A stretch of DNA of 48,996 nt from Chara braunii (GCA_003427395.1 BFEA01000122.1:1001819-1050814), one strand, 5' to 3'. Counted from the stretch's first letter, positions 1 through 12,669 are shown. The notes: generated by a model not told the origin, from the letters alone. Translations and numbers: made by a program.

Positions 1-15
1 GAGAGAGAGAGAGAG
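1..15. repeat. (GA)n microsatellite at window edge
   Basis: Seven and a half GA units open the window and grade into a purine-rich stretch up to about position 90. The repeat may continue outside the window. Confidence 0.8.
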
Positions 16-104
16 CAGCGAGACTGAGGGAGAGAGAACAGCGTGAGTAAGGGAGCAAGAACTGCGAAAGGGAGAGAAAGAGAAAGTGGGGTGGCACATC
101 CAAA

Positions 105-345
105 GTTGACTGTGAAACTTGTTGTGGTGGCCTAGTTGCTATTCCCAGTTGACTGCTAAAACTCACCATTGCGTGGGGTGGCTGAATTATCCATTGGCTG
201 TTGAAACGCACTGCTGTGTGACACCGGTTGACTGTTGAAACTCCCTATTGTGTGAATTGGCTGAATTATTAATTGGTTGCTGAAACGTACTGTTGAGCGA
301 TACCAGTTGATTGTTGGAACTCCTTGCTGATCGAAGCTGCTAAAT
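105..345. repeat. 79-bp tandem repeat, about 2.5-3 copies
   Basis: The phrase GTTGACTG recurs at 148 and 227 and as GTTGATTG at 306, exactly 79 bp apart each time. A half-unit copy begins at 105. Each unit has two related halves, each carrying a GTTG.CTG.TGAAAC phrase, so it is a dimeric repeat. No coding potential is visible. It may belong to the untranslated part of a retroelement, but no flanking element was recognised. Confidence 0.8.
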
Positions 346-1206
346 TACAAAAAGAAAGAAAAAGAAAATAGGGAGCGTGACAGGACGCCCCCGACTTTGA
401 TCCCTGCTGGTTGCTGAGGACCTCGGAAGCAGGCGTGGCGAGTGACAGGCGCCGTAGCCCTTGGCTTTAGCGAATGGTAGGCGCCCCTCCTCGGGTTTCC
501 TCACAACGTGACGGGTGTGAGTCCGATCGAGCGGCACCGGGCGACCGTCGGGGCAGGGTAAGCAGCGCACCAGGGCAGCCTCGGCGGAGTAGACAGGTAG
601 CAGGGCAGAGTGGGCAGCGCTGCACCGCTGTGGGTGTCGAACGGAGGGGTGACTAAGTCGGGTACCTAATGGCCAGGGAGAAGAGCAGGCAGCGCGAACC
701 CGGACGTGAGGGGGCGCCGCGTGCATGCGGAGGAGGGCGGAGAACTGAGGCTGCTGGGCAGCACTCCGCGACAACGGGCGGAGTGACTGCGCCTCGGAGG
801 CGGGCGCTAAGGCTGGCCAGGGCAGTAAGGGAGGCCGCCGCGCTACGCCACAGGCAGACCAGTAGTGTGAGGAGCGGCGGGACACTAAACTGCCAGCGAC
901 GCAAACAGACAGCCGACGGAGTTGCAAAGACCGGGGAGCGGGGCGAGTAGAACAAGGAGGCAAACCCGGACGGCATGTCACGCCGGGTGCATTCGACCAT
1001 AGAGATGGCGGATAGAGGGGTCGGGCCACTATTATGCCGGGCGCAGAGCTGGCGACAGTGGAAGCTACGGGCACTGAGGCGGAGAGGGCAGGAAAACGGG
1101 GAGTGAATGTAGACATGAAGATGGGCCGGGTACCTGCGGAAACTGGGATGGCGGAGCGACGAGGGAGAAGGAAGATGGCGGGGAGGAAATGGTAAAATCC
1201 GCCCGT
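346..1206. other. GC-rich stretch without a recognisable gene
   Basis: This stretch is markedly richer in G and C than its surroundings. Both strands have long open frames (for example 340-1116 on minus), but the translations are rich in Arg, Pro, Ser and Ala with no motif I can place. That is what GC-rich DNA gives by chance, because stop codons are AT-rich. A CpG-rich LTR or leader of a retrotransposon is possible; I see no LTR ends. Confidence 0.5.
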
Positions 1207-1490
1207 TTCTTGATGAAATCGGGCGGGGAAGGAACCTACTCGGGGGTTTTGGAGTTGGGCGAATACGTTAGTAATGCTAGTTTTAGCGTTAGATTAATGA
1301 AATAGAAGTTGTTAGAAAAACTACGTGCGCGATGGTATGGCAGAGCAAAAGGGAGATAAGGGAAAGATGTTGATCTCATCTGATTCTTGACTGAATCGGG
1401 TGAGGGAGGATGTGATTCTAGCATTTTGGGGTGAGGCGAGTTCAATGGTATTGCTAGTTTTGCGGTTAGTTGGGTAGAATTAAAGTTAGA
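1207..1490. repeat. Diverged 177-bp tandem duplication
   Basis: The phrase TTCTTGATGAAATCGG at 1207 recurs as TTCTTGACTGAATCGG at 1384, and GCTAGTTTT recurs at 1276 and 1453. Both offsets are 177 bp. The rest of the unit aligns with many substitutions, so the duplication is old. No gene is seen inside it. Confidence 0.7.
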
Positions 1491-3690
1491 CAAGAAGTGT
1501 GTACAACGAAGCTATGGGGGATTGGATTTGAAGATTGTGAATCACAATCGGTCCTTGTCCGATTTCGACGAGGGAGAGCTCTGCACAGGGGTTACTGGGT
1601 GGAGCGACCGTGATGGAGGGCTCGGATCTGCAGCCCATGCCGTAGTTTGGTCGCGGTTAGTATTGCAGACTGCGCCTAGCGGTTTGGGATGTGTACGGAT
1701 GGACCTGGCCGTGATGTTGGCCAGGTACCTTTGTCTTTTTTGACGAGCTAGCATGATGCAGAGAGAGAGGGAAAGTCAATCAGTCGAGGGAGAGGATAAA
1801 CGAGAAGTTTGAAGGCGGAGAGAGTAACAGAGGAGCTGCGAATGACGGAGTGGGATTAAATTTGGTAACGGTAGAGGATACGCGAAACAACGGGCTGGTG
1901 CACCTAGCCACGTTTTAGCCGAAGATTCATTCCGATTTTGCGTTTGTTCAAGTAACGAGGCAGAGTGAAGTTGAGAGCTTACCTGCAGGCGGGCGCATCG
2001 TTCTTTATAACTGCCCCGACACACGTTGAAAGGGGGGGCGGCCCGTGCTCCATATTCAAGTGGAAGAGTCGCTCGATTCTGCCCCTTTTTGCTATGGGGA
2101 AACAGCGCCAGCCGACCAGCGAGGGAGTGAGCCTACCCATACTGTAGCAGAAGAGTCACTTGATTGCTGCTCGGCCGGCCGCGGGAGTGGATATAGAGTT
2201 GGGCGGGGAATTGGGGTGCGTTGCTCATCCTATTAGTGAAGATGGCCTCCCCCTACTGCTTTCGTGTGCGCGACACAACATGCTCCTGACTGGGGTTCGA
2301 ACCGGGTGCAGTGAGAAGGTAGCGTGCGGACCGGCTAGCAGCAAGGGGGAGAGTCGGGCGTGAGCAAGAGCAGCGGCTGCATGCTGGTGGAGGGATTGGA
2401 AGGCTTTAGCAAGCGGGGTAGCGGGACAACGGGCCACAGTGTTAGGAACATACCCGTTTCAGCTAGTGTGCCGACCAGTCCAGCGGTCTGGGAGTATGAA
2501 GTAGTTGGGGAGGGAAGTTCATAGAACAGAAGGAACGGAGTACCACGACTGGCCCGGGAGCTGCTGGGCTGTTGCAGACTGCTACTTACTAAGAGCATCT
2601 GCCACCAACTGAGGTACTGACCGATCCACCGTGTAAGGCAACTGCAAGGTCAGCCGCAGGGGCGGCGAGACAGGCGGGTCGGCCTGTGTGTCGTTTAGAC
2701 ATCAAAAGGGAATAGCGGGGAAGGAGCCACTAGGCAGTGTACCTACCGGCGGGGACTGGATATTGCCCGGCCAGTTACACGGCGGCCGAGAAGAACTATA
2801 AGGCCGAGGGAGTGATCGGGTGGCATAAGAGGAGTTCGCGGTTGCACCGGCTGTGCATCTTGGTTGTTGCAGTATCCGGTGGTGCTCAGTTGGTTTTCGC
2901 CCTGCATTTTGGTTTGCCTGGGCTTTCCGCAAGAGCGGTTGGCGTGCACTTGGCCTTGTCATACCGTTTTGCTACGCGGAATGGACTTTGCTTTGGGGTT
3001 TTAGTGTATGGCTAGTTGCTGTTCTAATAAGGGGTGAGGGAAGTGGTTGGATCGAAGGGGAAAGCCGCTGTTGCAGCTTGGAAGAGTGGTGACAAAAGGG
3101 GATACCGTTACGGTCTTGGGAGTTCGTTAGGATGGTCTGTTTTCAACAGTTTGATTGCGGGGACGACCGGGCTGCAACGCATCCTGGCTACCTTTGTGGG
3201 GCCCTCATGTGCATCAAGATAACAAGGCCCTCTCGCGCGAGTTTGCGAACACCCTCATTGGATCTGAGAGACCTAAACCTTCTCCTTCTGCCCTTCTTAC
3301 TCTAAGTCTAGTCTGTTGGTTCTAAGAGGAAGGCGGAAGGCGGGATTGCAACCCGTAGGACCGCAGCAAGACTCTGTGGGGAGTCAACCCACCGATTGCG
3401 GGAGCTCTGCCGGAGCTCAGGAGGAGCTCTGGAGGCAGGGAACTGAAAGGTAATCATTGTCTTTCCTTACAAACCCAAGTATAACCCCTATCTATACACC
3501 TTCCTATGTATTGACTGAGTGTATTGTATGCATCCCTATTTTGACTTTTGTATGACTTTCATGAGCTAAACCAGACTAAGTAAAAGAATGCCTGTGCAAT
3601 CTCAGTTTTAGTTTTGTTGATTGCCTGAAGGCAGATTGTGAACAGAGGGGAATTGCATCAGGGGGAAGGCTGGGAGGAAGACAGTCTTGC
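1491..3690. other. No recognisable gene
   Basis: Open frames here stay under about 100 codons, overlap on both strands and show no known motif. A TTCGAAC phrase near 2296 superficially resembles a tRNA T-loop, but its flanks do not pair. Composition drifts from GC-rich to balanced. I see nothing I can name. Confidence 0.5.
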
Positions 3691-4310
3691 TTGAGATTGG
3701 AAGGGTCTTATAGGGTCAGGCATGGTTCCATAAGATTGGATGGCTCAACCTCTTCATGCTTTTGTTTTGAGGGAGTAACTTTGGCTGGGGGCGAGGCATG
3801 TTCCATAAGATTGGATGGCCTTGGACTCATGCCACGCATAACTGAACCAGAGAAGAACGAATATGGCAGAGGACCAAATTTGTTCCATAAGATTGGATGG
3901 TCAGGCCCAATGCGTCTCACATGCCTGGAACCCGAGAGGTTATAATTTGGTTATACCTTATTACTATTGTATCTTCAAACAGGCTAGTCAGACAGGGGTT
4001 CCATAAGATTGGATGACCTGACTATAGCTTATGATAAGCTTGAAGAGAGTATAATTAAGAATGTAATTGAAGGCAACTTTGGGCAGGCTGAGCTTTGTTT
4101 CTAAGATGAATGACTCAGTCCTACGCCCAGTATTGAGCACTAATTTCAGAGAGGTATATATAACTTGGATACTAAACAGTTCAGGGCACTGAGCATTGTT
4201 TCTAAGATGAATGGCTTAGTCATGTGCCCAAAGGAAGAGAAAAGTAGTTGTGTAACCTGTTCGTGTATACCCAATGGCTGAGTCAAGCATGTTCCATAAG
4301 ATTGGATGGC
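3691..4310 (+). repeat. Array of a conserved 19-bp motif at 75-116 bp spacing
   Basis: GTTCCATAAGATTGGATGG or a close variant occurs at 3725, 3800, 3882, 3998, 4097, 4198 and 4291. The copies at 4097 and 4198 are shortened to a GTTTCTAAGATGAATGR form. Each is followed by a CCTGACT/CTCAGTC-like phrase and usually a GCC. The units are therefore degenerate tandem repeats of roughly 95 bp in which one short core is far better conserved than the rest. The core may be a protein-binding site or simply the youngest part of the array. No coding function is supported. Confidence 0.75.
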
Positions 4311-4599
4311 CTGACTTTACGCCTTATGTAAGCAGGGTATAAAGGGGTAAATCATGGAAAGACTATGAACTATTGTCTGTTAAATTGACCTTGGGATGGC
4401 GAGAGTACTTACCTTTATGGTTTGGCTTGCATGTGACTGAGTGAGGCTACTACGTGGTCTGAGTTTCAGTTTGACAGGTAGTTGCTTTAGAGGTTCGCCA
4501 CGTGCTAGAGCGATATGAGCTAGTCTCAATTCCTGTATTTTCTTAGCTAAGTTTTTTTACTTAGATCGATTATCGCATTTTTCTGGAATCTTTTATTAT

Positions 4600-4917
4600 A
4601 CTTGGCTTTGTATAAATTTTGGTAAGCTACTTTCTCTACGGGAAGCGCTGCCGAAATTTCTGCAAATCCAGGGAGTTAGTCTAATCCTGAATTTTCAAAG
4701 TTCAACTTGTCTAAATTTTATATGGCTTAGTAAAAATCTGGGAAGTCTCATTTTCTAAAGGGAGTGCTGCCCAAATTTTTGCTAATTCAGGGAGCTAAAC
4801 AAAATTGGACTTTGGAAAGTCAAAGACCATTTCAGTTTTCATATTCGGGCTGATATAAATGTTGGAAAGACACTTTTCCTACGGGAAGCGCTGCCGAAAT
4901 TTTCTTAGTTTAAAGGG
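4600..4917 (+). repeat. About 120-bp tandem repeat, three copies
   Basis: The phrase GGAAGCGCTGCCGAAATT at 4641 returns in diverged form at 4761 and almost unchanged at 4884, so the spacing is 120 and 123 bp. Each unit starts with a GGCT..TATAAAT-like phrase and ends with CAGGGAG or an equivalent. It lies just downstream of the 19-bp motif array, so both may be parts of one retroelement leader. Confidence 0.75.
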
Positions 4918-7343
4918 GATATACTATTTTTTGACAGGTGGCGATTCTGGCGATCCACCCTGTGTAGGGGAGATTATACCAGGATCCACCTTTGCTTTGG
5001 GCACTGCTTAGCAGTAGATTCAGGTTTAGTTAATTAAAAAGATTTTGAGTGAGATCGTGGTGTGGAGGTTATCCTCCATGTGCTTATAGATCTAGCTTGG
5101 GGATTGACCTCTCATGTGTTACAGGTCCTCTTGATCGTTTGATTCAGGACTTGGACTAGTTTCAGCTTAATCCACACGGATCATCTTCTGTTATCACTGA
5201 TAACAGGTCGGTTGCCGATTCGTCGGTTTGCGATTCAATTCCAATCCACTCTTGCCACTCAACCTAAAGGTTTTAGCCCTGTGGTTTGAACTGTTTCATT
5301 GTGTTTTCACCCGGACTTTATTGAATGGCCATTTAACAAAAGTACTGAGTATTTATTTTGGGGAGTTGCACAAGAGTGAGGCTTGTATGGCTAAAGCAAG
5401 GGGTATGAGCATAGAGAATGGTTGAAGTTGACCTCGTGTAGTGCGTAGACCTTTGTTGGATCTTTGATGTGATTGCAGGTATGGTTGTGGTTCGGACTCT
5501 GGGTGTGACTGCCTGCGATCACTTGCATATATGACTGAGAGGAGTCCCACTGTGACTGTGAGAAGTGATCGTCATGTATAAATAAACCCTACGTATATAT
5601 TTATACGTGTCTTGGGTATGCGCGCGACTTACTGTGATCTTGCGCAAGGGTTAGCCAGATTATGTGTTTGAGAGAAAAGGGGGATCCTCTTTTGTCCTTT
5701 GCTTTTTTAAAAGATTTTTATAGTCGGACGTTGGTCCTGGGCCGGGATTCAAGGTCCTTGTCCAGGACATCCCAAGCCCTAGACTCTGCAGGGAAGGAAT
5801 TTGCCCCTGTGCAAAGCCTATTTGCCTTGCCTACCGAGACGCTCAGACCAAAGGCCAGAGGTACCGCGGCGGCTGCACGACTATTCCTTCAGCCGTGCAA
5901 TATCGTGAGGGATTAGACCCTCACAACACTTTGAGTCTGACACTTGAGTGTCATAAGCGGTACTCGGATCCACAAGGGACCGCTTGATTATGGGCACTAC
6001 ATAGTACGCCATCATTGCGACTGCCTGTGTACGCTTGCATTGTGAGTCGATATGAGTTAGCCCTGCGTCCGCGCAGTTTTATACTAAGTCTCGCGCGTGA
6101 CGCCTATTCGATTTCCGCATCGGAAAGTTATGGGATGGTTACGGAAGGGACTAGGAGTGTTGTCGCGTTGTTCGATGTGTGTGTGTGTGTATGTTTTATT
6201 TTTGTGTTCGTAGAGTGGCGTATGCGTGGCGAGTGGGATACGTCCTAGTCGACCGACGACGGGCCGCGCTTGGGACTTCAGCCCCCCAAGTTGACGGTTC
6301 GCGTGCGGGTCCGATAGAGGCGTATTACCGTGCGTACCCCCTATGCTACAGCGAACGAGAAACTCCCTAGGCTGGTCCACCTCTGCGATTGCAACTGATT
6401 AGCTTTCGTACGGTGGACTGGTAGCTCGGCGGGGATACGCCCACCGAAGGTAGGTGACAGCTCCCGTAAGGTGGAGGTAAGTCGTGCCTCGCGTAGGCCT
6501 TATCCTGTCGTAGGGGCTCTCGAGAGGTATGGTTGGCGCACTCGGCCGGAGCGGCTTGTGGAAACTCCATTCACATTTGCGACGAAGGATTTAAACCAAC
6601 TCCTTCGTGACACGACCGGGAGGGTCCCGCGCTGCCCCGTGCGGTGCCGGACCGATGCGCTCGACACCGCCGACACTTGTCCCGCTGGTGGTCCCACCGG
6701 TACTTGGCCCAAAAATGCCATTATTTTTACTTAGTCCCCTATGGTCCCCGAGAGTTTTCCTTGCGGTGTCCCAGTTTCTCTCAACATTTTCCTCCCCATG
6801 GCTTCTAGTCTCTTTCTATGTCCCACGCATGCCGACTTTTCCGGCCGCGACTCTTTACTTGGCTCATTGCCCTTTGGCCTTTCTTATGTCGCACTCCGGT
6901 GGCCCCCTTGGCCCCGTGCTTCGTTCTTACATGTCGGTGCCCCGACACTATTTTCTTAACCTCCTCGACTTCTTTCTTCCCGCGGCGCGCACCGAGGTCA
7001 TTGTTTTCCCCCCCGGTCCTTCTTCTTTTGGGAAGAAGGGCCGCCTTTATTATTCTCTTGCGACTCTTTGCTGCTTACTATTCTACTAATTTCTTCTTGG
7101 TCCGCTGGTCTTGGCAGCCCAGGGCATTCTCTAGGCCCCTAGGCGCCGACACTTATGCCTTAGCCTTCTGTCCTTCCTATCTCTCTTTTCTCCTATTTCT
7201 CTGTTGTGCACAATCCTGTCGTATACCACCTCTCAAGGGTCAGGACTTGTTTCGGGACCCACCGGTCTCGACAACGGCCTGTCTGCTACTGAATGTCAAG
7301 GTCTGAAGCCTTCCTAAATTTCCATTGGACTGCTGTTGCTTGG
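4918..7343. other. No recognisable gene; pyrimidine-rich 6700-7220
   Basis: 4918-6700 has no open frame with a recognisable domain. A short (TG)n lies near 6175-6190. From 6700 to 7220 the plus strand is strongly C/T-rich, which keeps two overlapping frames open (6607-7089 and 6818-7306) with Leu/Pro/Phe/Ser-rich translations. They look like composition artefacts. A similar pyrimidine-rich block sits at 27000-27520. Confidence 0.5.
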
Positions 7344-7540
7344 GCCTTTGAGTCATGCTTTTCACTTGTAAACATGACTTTTGACTGTGGATAGTGACTC
7401 TTGCCTGTGGGTCACGACTTTTGCCTGTGATACTACCTTTTACTCGTGAGATGTGTCTCTTCAATATGACTTTTCATTAGGAAACGTGACTCCTGCCTTT
7501 GAGACATGACTCTTGTCCCCGAGACGTGACTGTTTGCTGG
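7344..7540. repeat. Degenerate 20-bp tandem repeat, about 9-10 copies
   Basis: Units of the form CTGTGRGTCAYGACTTTTGC recur with an exact 20-bp step. For example CTGTGGATA starts at 7385, CTGTGGGTC at 7405 and CTGTGATAC at 7425. The array runs without spacers and ends about 130 bp before the broken end of LINE copy A1 on the minus strand. It is not CRISPR-like, because units are contiguous and degenerate. Confidence 0.75.
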
Positions 7541-7672
7541 GTGCCTGTTGGACCAGACTGCTGAGGTACCCGATTGTGACTTTTCCTAAGTTTGACGAAC
7601 TGGACCTTTCCTTAACCTGGACATCTGACCCTGAAGTCCGAATTTGGGGTCTGAATCTTGGAAGGCCTTTCA

Positions 7673-9290
7673 CAACACTCCTTGACCTATAAATTCTCCC
7701 ATTTGGCCTGATACCCATACTGCATGATAATAATCCATAAGATCCTGGGCTAGATAATCCCACATGATTTCCCAAAATTCTTTTGGAAGACCATCGATCC
7801 CTAGAGTTTTTTCCTCCTCCATCATTATGAGAGCTGCTCTCATTTCTTTTTTTGTGAGTAGTTTATCAATCGTTTGTTTTTGCTCTTCTGATATAAATTT
7901 TGTCAATGGTTTAAGAAAATCATTTATCTCTTTTACTCTTTGATTCTGCGGTTGATATTTACATTCTGATATGAAAAGAGTTTTGTAATAGTCTCTTGCT
8001 ATTTTTATGCATGCGGTTGTAGATGTGTCGAGAGAGTGTTGATCCCCATGGGGATCAGAGAGAGTTTCAATAACCGAACGTCCGACTCTAGTTTTTGCCA
8101 TAGCAAAAAATCTAGCATTCATGAACCCTTTTGTATTATAGTCTTTTATCTTGCCTCTAATTCTGACCCCTTCCCAGCGATGTTCCATATGTCTCATAAT
8201 TTTAGATTCCAGCTCATTGATTTCATGGCTGATCTAATTGATTTCATGTTCCGATTCTATTTCATTTTGTTTCAGCTCCTGAACTGTTTTTGTAGAGTAA
8301 TATCATGAAGATGACGCCACTGAGCGATTAGTTTAGAATACTCATTGCATTTATAGCCCAGAAAAGATAGGCCGTTGTTGAACCACCATATATCATCCTG
8401 AATGTGATCTCTCTGTTCTTTCCAGAAGGACCATACGTCTTGTAAATATTCTTTAAATTGTTTGATATTTAAGAGCAAAGTTTGAAGTTTGTAGAAAATT
8501 CTGCTTTGATCCGGCTTTGTCCCGAACGAAAGTAGGACCACATTCGTAGCGTGATCAAGGTCGGGGAAGACGCTCTGCGGGAAGATTTTTGCTAATTGGA
8601 GCGCACCTTCCAACTCTTCTGACAAAAGAATTAAATTTATCCGAGACTTCGAGGCTTTGGTTGTTTGACTCTTTCTGAAACAAGTATAGGCTTGTTTTGC
8701 AGGGTAAAGTCGTCTATATGCATAAAAAAGATTCATCGACTGACAAAGACCTTCAATGATTTGCTCATTTGGTTCTATTTATGCTGGGCAGGGTGAGGGG
8801 ATGTGTCAGCGATCCAGTTGCCAATCAGGGGCTGCATTGAAATCCTCGGCCATAATAATTGGTATGCCTACTAGCAGGTGTTTTTTAATTGATTTAAAAA
8901 AGTGCCGTCTTTCCCTTGTCTCGTTAGGAGCATACACACACAAGATTGTGACAACCTCTATTTCCAACATAGCCAAAAGATAGACTCATCTACCTTCTTC
9001 TTTATCTGCCCCCCAATTTAGCGGTTCAATCTTGGACTCAGGGGGTAACCAGATTGCCACTCCCGCACTACCAGGTCTAGGAAAGTGAGCTTTGACGACT
9101 TCATGGGGCCAAATTTGTTGATGTGTGTGGTTGTGATCCGCATTATCCATTAAGTGTGTTTCTTGTATACGGACTGCATCAAGTCATTCTCTTCCTTCTA
9201 TTACTCTCAATTGGTCATATATAGCCTGACGTTTTGGTTGTTTAGCCTAAGCCAACCTGTTCACATTAAGCGTTCTTAGGTCTAGATCGG
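7673..9290 (-). pseudogene. LINE-A1 ORF2, endonuclease and RT N-terminus, broken
   Basis: The first residues readable on minus near 9290 are LRTLNVNRLA, equivalent to the WNVNGL motif of APE-type LINE endonucleases. RIQETHL (the QETH metal-binding motif), CVYAPNE, IIMAEDFNAAPD and SRINLILLS follow in order. From 8736 the linker reads openly, and at 8197-7673 the RT fingers are entered, with EEKTLGIDGLPKEFW matching the GPDGxxxEFW motif. Frame changes and stops interrupt it, for example between 8736 and 9000. The family nicks target DNA and copies its RNA at the nick. This copy ends in the RT just before the expected LLYKKGD stretch. Confidence 0.8.
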
Positions 9291-9414
9291 TTGCTCTCTT
9301 AAGAAACTTTCACTCGTTATCTTTGAAATACAGTACATCAAGCACATTCAATCCAACCATTGATAGTTAGTTTGCAGTCCGTGCATTTTATCCCTAAGTG
9401 AATTAGAGGATCAA

Positions 9415-12400
9415 CTAGTGATCGGAGTCCAGCTTACCCCTTGGTGCTAGTATGTCCTGTCTATTTTGTAGGAGGTGAGAAAGTAAGATCGTGACATCTA
9501 TATTGGTCCAGAAATCACTTGGCTTTACTTTCAACTGTTGAAGTTCAGCCAACATGTTCTGAGAGAACCAACGTAGATTAACTGCCATTTTGTGTTCATA
9601 TCTGAGAAAAATATTTGTGGAAGACATCCTATGATTATCAGTGGATAGGATGAGCACTGCAGATCCCCCAGATGGAAACTGTGCTTGGATTATTTTGACA
9701 ATTTCCGTCTTAAAACGAGCTTCCCCTGTCATTCTTCTTGGTAGGGAAGAGAGAAAACCCACTTGCGTCCCTTGCACAGTCACTTCTCCATGTGCTGCTC
9801 CTTGTGGTTCAGACAGACCCACGTCCCATTTCCCTTCTTTCAGTCTCACCGGTAGGATTAATACATTCCTTCACAAAAAAACAGAGGAGTTTTTGTCTTT
9901 TGCTGATCAGGGAGCCTTCCGTTGGAGATGGGGGGGGGGGGGGAATGTAGCTTTTCCTCTTTTTCTGTCTGAACATGCACCGGTTGAAGAGCGTTTCCAT
10001 TGTTTATTTCTTCTGTGCCCTCTAGTAAAGGTCTTCTTTCTTCTTTGGACCTCTCCTCACAGGCTTCAATTAGTAGAAGTTGTTTCTCAATTTCCTTTTC
10101 CTTTTCCTTTTTATCTTGAATGTTCAATGCCTTGGCGTCATTTTCATCAGCTATGAGGAGTGAAGATACTACTTATTTTTTATCTTTGTGTTGTTTTTCT
10201 GTTTCTGAAGCATCATGTGTAAGTAACAGAAACTTACATTCCCCTATCAACTCTGAAACTACCTCTTTGAGTTGGTGTGTTGCTGCAGGCTCCGCTGTTA
10301 CTCGGGGGGGTCCATCTTCGTCATAGTCTTTCTCCTTTAATCTTCCTTTCATTAGGATTTTTTTTGGTTTTTCTATAACAGAGTCTGAGCTTCCTATCTA
10401 GTAGGAAAGTCCACAAATTATGTCAAACTATGGTTGCTGATAGGAGTTGCCATGTGGGGCATCTGCAGTATAAATTGGGGATCCCATCCTCTGTTCTGTC
10501 CCAACGGTGGTCTGTTCTAACATCATAATGCAATCTTTCAGCGTTGATCTTTGCAGGTCTTTATTTGTTGCACTTTTATCGTTGATTACTACAGAGTTTC
10601 AAGTTACTGCAGTATTCCCCATCAGAACCAGTGGTTGCTGGTTTTCACTTTGCGGGATTGTTTCCCCTCCCCCCAAGCTTTCCTCCTGTTTTTCTTCAGC
10701 ATGTGAGTGTTCCGAATCGGCATCGGGAGGGTTGGAAACGTAGTGTCACAATTGGAAGGAGACAGAGACACAGTTGGTGCCAACTTACCTCTTCTGGCAG
10801 ATCCTGTTCTTGTGCCATTCGGAGGCTCTGATTGGTTTCTAACATAGGGACCAGTTCCTTATATGTCTCGTCCCATAAATCCTTTGAACAACGAGGGAAT
10901 TATAGTCTGAGATTTTGAAGTAGCCATTCTGCTACATTTTGGAGATCTGATGCTTGGGCTCCTGGCTGTGCCTGTCTTGGGTCAGAATTGATGCTTCTCT
11001 GTAGAGGAGGTGGTGCTCCCGATACTGGGTCCAGTTCAATTGGTTGTGGCCCAAAAACATCTTTCAATGGATCAAAGTCCATTGGTTCCAGTTCTGGTTT
11101 GTTGATTGAACCGTTTGACCCCCTCGAAGAAGCTTCTGAGACATGTTTTCTCCTACCATCATTGTTTTTAGTCTCCTTCTCTTGTTGATGTTTTTGACGT
11201 TGTGTCTTCGTTTGTTCCGCTATTATGCTTTGTATTCTTTCTTCCTTTTCCCCCCCTTCTTTGCTCAGGGGACTGAAACGGTTACCTGTCGGGATGTATG
11301 AAGCTGCCGTTGACCCGATCCGACCTTTCTGTTTGGTTTTGGATGATTCATTTGGTTGGTAACCCTTATTACCATTCCCTTGCCCCCCAACTTTATCTCC
11401 AATAGGAGGTGGGGATTGATTTTTTGAAAGTTGGTGAGACCGAACTTGTCGACCAGGAGTGTGTTGTGCCTGGGGTTTCTATTCTGATGGTGGTCTTTGT
11501 GACCGGCGGGGGTCACTCCTAACTTCCCAGATCCATCCTGTGGGCTGGCCCGTTGAAGAGAAGTCCTCCACATTCACCCACCCGTCGAAGCCTGGTGTAC
11601 TGGGCAACCATCTATTTGCACGGAGGGGATCTCTTTTCAACATATTTTCTGTACTTACATTCTTTTGAGGGTGTAGTGGTGGACAAGCTGCCTCAGTGCA
11701 AAGATGTCCATACGCCCGACACTTATAACACCAAGGTCTGAACTTGTGTGCCGTGTGGATCTGATACAACCTTCCCTTCATTTTGAATGGAATGATGTCG
11801 TCTAGGGAGAAGGGCTGGTCCTTGGGGAGGTCCAGCGCCAACATCACGTAGTCATCTGTTTTAGCCACATAAGTCGGTAGTGGGTCAATGAAATCAACTA
11901 TCTTATATTGTTATCCAAAGTCATGAATGAAGGCCGCCTGTACCTCTATCGGGATGTGTCTTAGTTGAACCCAGTAGTAGTCCCTCATCAATTGGTCTCT
12001 TCTTTCTTCTGGGCCTATCCTTTTTGGCAGCCAGGGATAAATACGAATATCGGACCGGTCCCACTGAAGCTTTCGCCAACTGTCCATTTTGTGTTTGTCA
12101 TGTTCAGAATGACTAAGAATGGCGAAGACAGTCGGCGACATCGGCCGAATCATAAAAAATTCTTGGACAGACTCCGGACTGTCTTTCATCGTTTCTAGTC
12201 TTTTACACAGCCGTTTGATTTTGTCATTGACTGTTTTATATGCACTATCATCATAGAAGATCCAATTACTCGCGTGCTTCGTATAGACTGCGTCTCTTTG
12301 TGCTAATTTGTCTGCCGGTTATGATTTCATCAGCATTTTCCTTCCTCCCTGGTCCACAACTTTTTGTTCCGAAGGTAGACGAAAAAATGAGAGGAAATAC

Positions 12401-12669
12401 GCACGTGCAAATGATAGATTCCTGAGAGGTACTTTGAGTTCTTCTGCAGGTAAACCCGATTCGTTGACTAATGGTCTCAGAATGGTTAGAGACTTACCTT
12501 CAAGAGACTCCCTAACTATCTTTGCCCAGGATGGTTGTCCTGTGGATTGTGAGGATTGAGTAGTCTGTTGGGATTGAGAAAAAATTGTTTTGTCTCGTGT
12601 TGTTGTGTTTGCCTTTGACAATCTCTCTTCCTCCGTCATGACTCCTTCGTCCCCCTCATTCATTGCCAT
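9415..12669 (-). pseudogene. LINE-A1 ORF1, frameshifted (RNA-binding protein with zinc knuckle)
   Basis: ORF1 proteins of plant-type LINEs bind the element RNA and form the RNP. Readable pieces in order are as follows. An N-terminal segment runs from Met at 12669. At 12189-11911 an RRM/DUF4283-like segment contains a WDRSDIRIYPWLPKRIG phrase. At 11868-11479 a zinc knuckle CYKCRAYGHLCTEAAC is followed by a G-W-I-W-E phrase. A Pro-rich linker lies near 11082. A C-terminal segment at 9849-9415 has LRWFSQ. The knuckle spacing is CX2CX4HX6C. Several frameshifts and stops break the frame, and a G-run at about 9930-9944 is one site of disruption. Assignment rests on motif order and on A3 at 40465-43156. 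Confidence 0.75.

Noticed and set aside
340-1116. 258-codon minus-strand open frame
   Set aside because: GC-rich, low-complexity Arg/Pro/Ser translation with equally open frames on the other strand and no motif; expected by chance.
2285-2330. tRNA-like TTCGAAC T-loop
   Set aside because: The bases on either side do not form a T-stem on either strand and no acceptor or D-arm is visible.
3725-4309. CRISPR-like array
   Set aside because: Cores vary, spacing is irregular (75-116 bp), the intervals are themselves related, and the setting is eukaryotic with no cas genes.
6607-7306. Two overlapping 160-codon plus-strand frames
   Set aside because: Both frames are open because the strand is C/T-rich; translations are Leu/Pro/Phe-rich with no recognisable domain.
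7344-7540. CRISPR-like array
   Set aside because: Units are contiguous and degenerate, with no spacers.
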